Assembly: GCA_021731345.1 (NCBI GenBank) | Contig: JAKFXO010000062.1 | Location: forward strand, 1-13,683 | Source: Candidatus Peribacterales bacterium | GTDB lineage: Bacteria > Patescibacteriota > Gracilibacteria > Peribacterales > Peribacteraceae | Direction of reading: 5' to 3' | Length of the DNA: 13,683 bases | In this document: piece after piece, positions 12,438 through 13,683 of the stretch | Numbering within the stretch: the first letter of the stretch is position 1 | How the letters are laid out: each line of letters opens with the position of its first letter | Program-made: the position numbers and the translations under genes | The notes under the pieces: model-generated | What the model was told of the DNA's origin: nothing | Database searches by the model: none | Seen by the model: only the letters and a program-made list of their open reading frames with translations

Positions 12438-13419
12438 CACATTCGGGAACCTTCTTCGTATCACTACCTTCGGTGAATCGCACGGCATTGCACTTGGCGT
12501 CATCATCGACGGCTGTCCTGCGGGCATCACACTCTCTGAAAAAGATTTTCTCGGAGATCTTGCACGTCGTCGGCCTGGGCAGAGTGCTGTGACGACCGCG
12601 CGCCAAGAAGCTGATGCACCGACTATTCTCTCTGGCGTCTTTGAAGGAAAGACAACAGGCATGCCGATTGCAGTGACGGTGCAGAATACGAATCAGAAAC
12701 CGGAAGCATACGAAAAACTACGAACCGAGTTCCGTATCGGTCATGCCGATGCGACGTTTGCGAGTAAGTACGGACATCGTGACCATCGAGGCGGCGGACG
12801 CCAGTCTGGACGAGAGACAGTGGCACGCGTCATCGCTGGGGTTGTTGCCAAGAAAATCTTGCCGAAGAACCTTCGGATCATCGGACACACTGTGCAGATT
12901 GGTTCGCTAGAAGCTGGTGTGTATAAGCCAGAGACTATCGAGAAGAACCCAATGCGCTGCGCTGATCCTGCAGTCGCCAAGACAATGGAGGCATACGTGC
13001 TGAAGCTGAAAAGTGAAGCAAACTCCGTCGGCGGTCTCATCGAAATTCGCGTCAAAAATCCTCCGAAAGATTTAGGTGATCCGGTCTTTGGCAAACTGAA
13101 GTCACGCCTTGCAGACGCACTCATGACAATCGGCGCTGTCACTGGTGTGAGTTATGGTGCAGGTTTCCGAACGGCTGGGATGGAAGGCAAAGACTATGTG
13201 AAAAATACGGACAACTTTGGCGGCATGCTTGGCGGCATCTCGACTGGTGATGATCTCATTTTGAATATCAGTATCAAGCCAGCGTCATCCATCGGACAAG
13301 TCGCCAAAGAAGGGCGTCACGACCCGTGCATCGTTCCGCGCGTCATTCCGGTCGCTGAAGCTATGGTCGCGCTCGTGCTTGCAGACTGCTACATGTTGCA
13401 GCGCGCTTACCGTTCCTAA
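12427..13419 (+). CDS. aroC: Chorismate synthase
   Basis: This enzyme uses reduced FMN to convert EPSP to chorismate, the seventh and last common step. The 330-residue protein shows TFGESHG (catalytic H19), RRRPGQ, GHADATF (H106), HRDHRGGGRQSGRET at about 117-131, GISTGDD and the C-terminal signature RHDPCIVPR at 297-305. It is slightly shorter than the usual 350 to 390 residues but keeps all signature blocks. There is no flavin reductase domain, so it should be of the monofunctional type that depends on an outside source of reduced FMN. It overlaps aroDE by 11 nt and lies 14 bp before the chorismate mutase gene. Confidence 0.96.
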   Translation: MASNTFGNLLRITTFGESHGIALGVIIDGCPAGITLSEKDFLGDLARRRPGQSAVTTARQEADAPTILSGVFEGKTTGMPIAVTVQNTNQKPEAYEKLRTEFRIGHADATFASKYGHRDHRGGGRQSGRETVARVIAGVVAKKILPKNLRIIGHTVQIGSLEAGVYKPETIEKNPMRCADPAVAKTMEAYVLKLKSEANSVGGLIEIRVKNPPKDLGDPVFGKLKSRLADALMTIGAVTGVSYGAGFRTAGMEGKDYVKNTDNFGGMLGGISTGDDLILNISIKPASSIGQVAKEGRHDPCIVPRVIPVAEAMVALVLADCYMLQRAYRS

Positions 13420-13433
13420 TTTCCTTTTCTTCT

Positions 13434-13683
13434 ATGACTCATCTCACCATTCCTACTGTTCGCGCCGCCATCGACGACGCTGATGACATCCTCCTCAAGG
13501 CTCTCGCCGCACGCTTCCGTGCTATTCGTCACCTCAAAGAGATCAAGCGTGAGACCGGCATGCAGATCGAGAGCACATCGCGTGAAGCCGAGCTCAAGGA
13601 CAAGTGGAAGAAGAAGGCGCACGACCTCAACATCCCGTCCGAGCTCGCACTCCTGATCCTCGATTTCATTCTTGCCGAGAGCA
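13434..13683 (+). CDS. Chorismate mutase, AroQ class (runs off the window)
   Basis: The 83 visible codons from the ATG at 13434 read as an all-helical AroQ chorismate mutase: VRAAIDDADDILLKALAARF, a basic turn (RHLKEIKRE), then STSREAELKDKW. Likely active-site residues are R10, R27, K38 and the RE pair at 50-51. It rearranges chorismate to prephenate, the branch towards phenylalanine and tyrosine. It follows aroC by 14 bp, preceded by a pyrimidine-rich stretch with no Shine-Dalgarno sequence. No stop is reached, so it may be a single-domain mutase or the front of a fusion with prephenate dehydratase or dehydrogenase; the window cannot decide. Confidence 0.85.
   Translation, partial: MTHLTIPTVRAAIDDADDILLKALAARFRAIRHLKEIKRETGMQIESTSREAELKDKWKKKAHDLNIPSELALLILDFILAES

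Overview
The window looks like chromosomal DNA of a bacterium using the standard code (TGA acts as a stop in several genes), with roughly even GC in the core genes. Three traits suggest a Patescibacteria/CPR lineage, perhaps a Peregrinibacteria/Peribacteria relative: very compact gene packing, almost no Shine-Dalgarno sequences, and a secreted SLH protein with Ser/Arg linkers. This assignment is an inference.

Layout: (1) 1-708, minus strand: the start of uvrA. (2) 916-3387, plus strand: a secreted three-SLH/cupredoxin-like protein and a polytopic GT-C-type glycosyltransferase, followed by a glycosyltransferase-like gene cut off after 41 codons. (3) 3507-6554: a probable 3.05-kb IS1595-family (ISXO2-like) transposon with 25-bp imperfect terminal inverted repeats. 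It holds a DDE transposase gene, a gene-free stretch of about 880 bp packed with long hairpins and a pseudoknot-type arrangement behind a near-consensus promoter (a candidate large structured RNA), and an inward-facing minus-strand operon of three small envelope proteins of unknown function. (4) 6489-7131: a membrane-anchored beta-sandwich protein whose last codons lie in the right terminal repeat, and a doubtful 58-residue ORF. (5) 7216-13683, plus strand: a tightly overlapping aromatic operon, aroF(DAHPS)-aroB-aroA::aroK-aroD::aroE-aroC-chorismate mutase.

The aromatic operon encodes all seven steps from PEP plus erythrose-4-phosphate to chorismate in five polypeptides, then begins the branch to prephenate. 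Its B-A-K-D-E order is that of the eukaryotic pentafunctional AROM protein, and two of the four junctions are already fused.

The most novel material is the structured region at 4532-5320 and the element around it. Both terminal repeats appear to carry inward promoters, one for the transposase and one for the cargo. The flanks show no target duplication, and the genes on the two sides are unrelated, pointing to a rearrangement after insertion.
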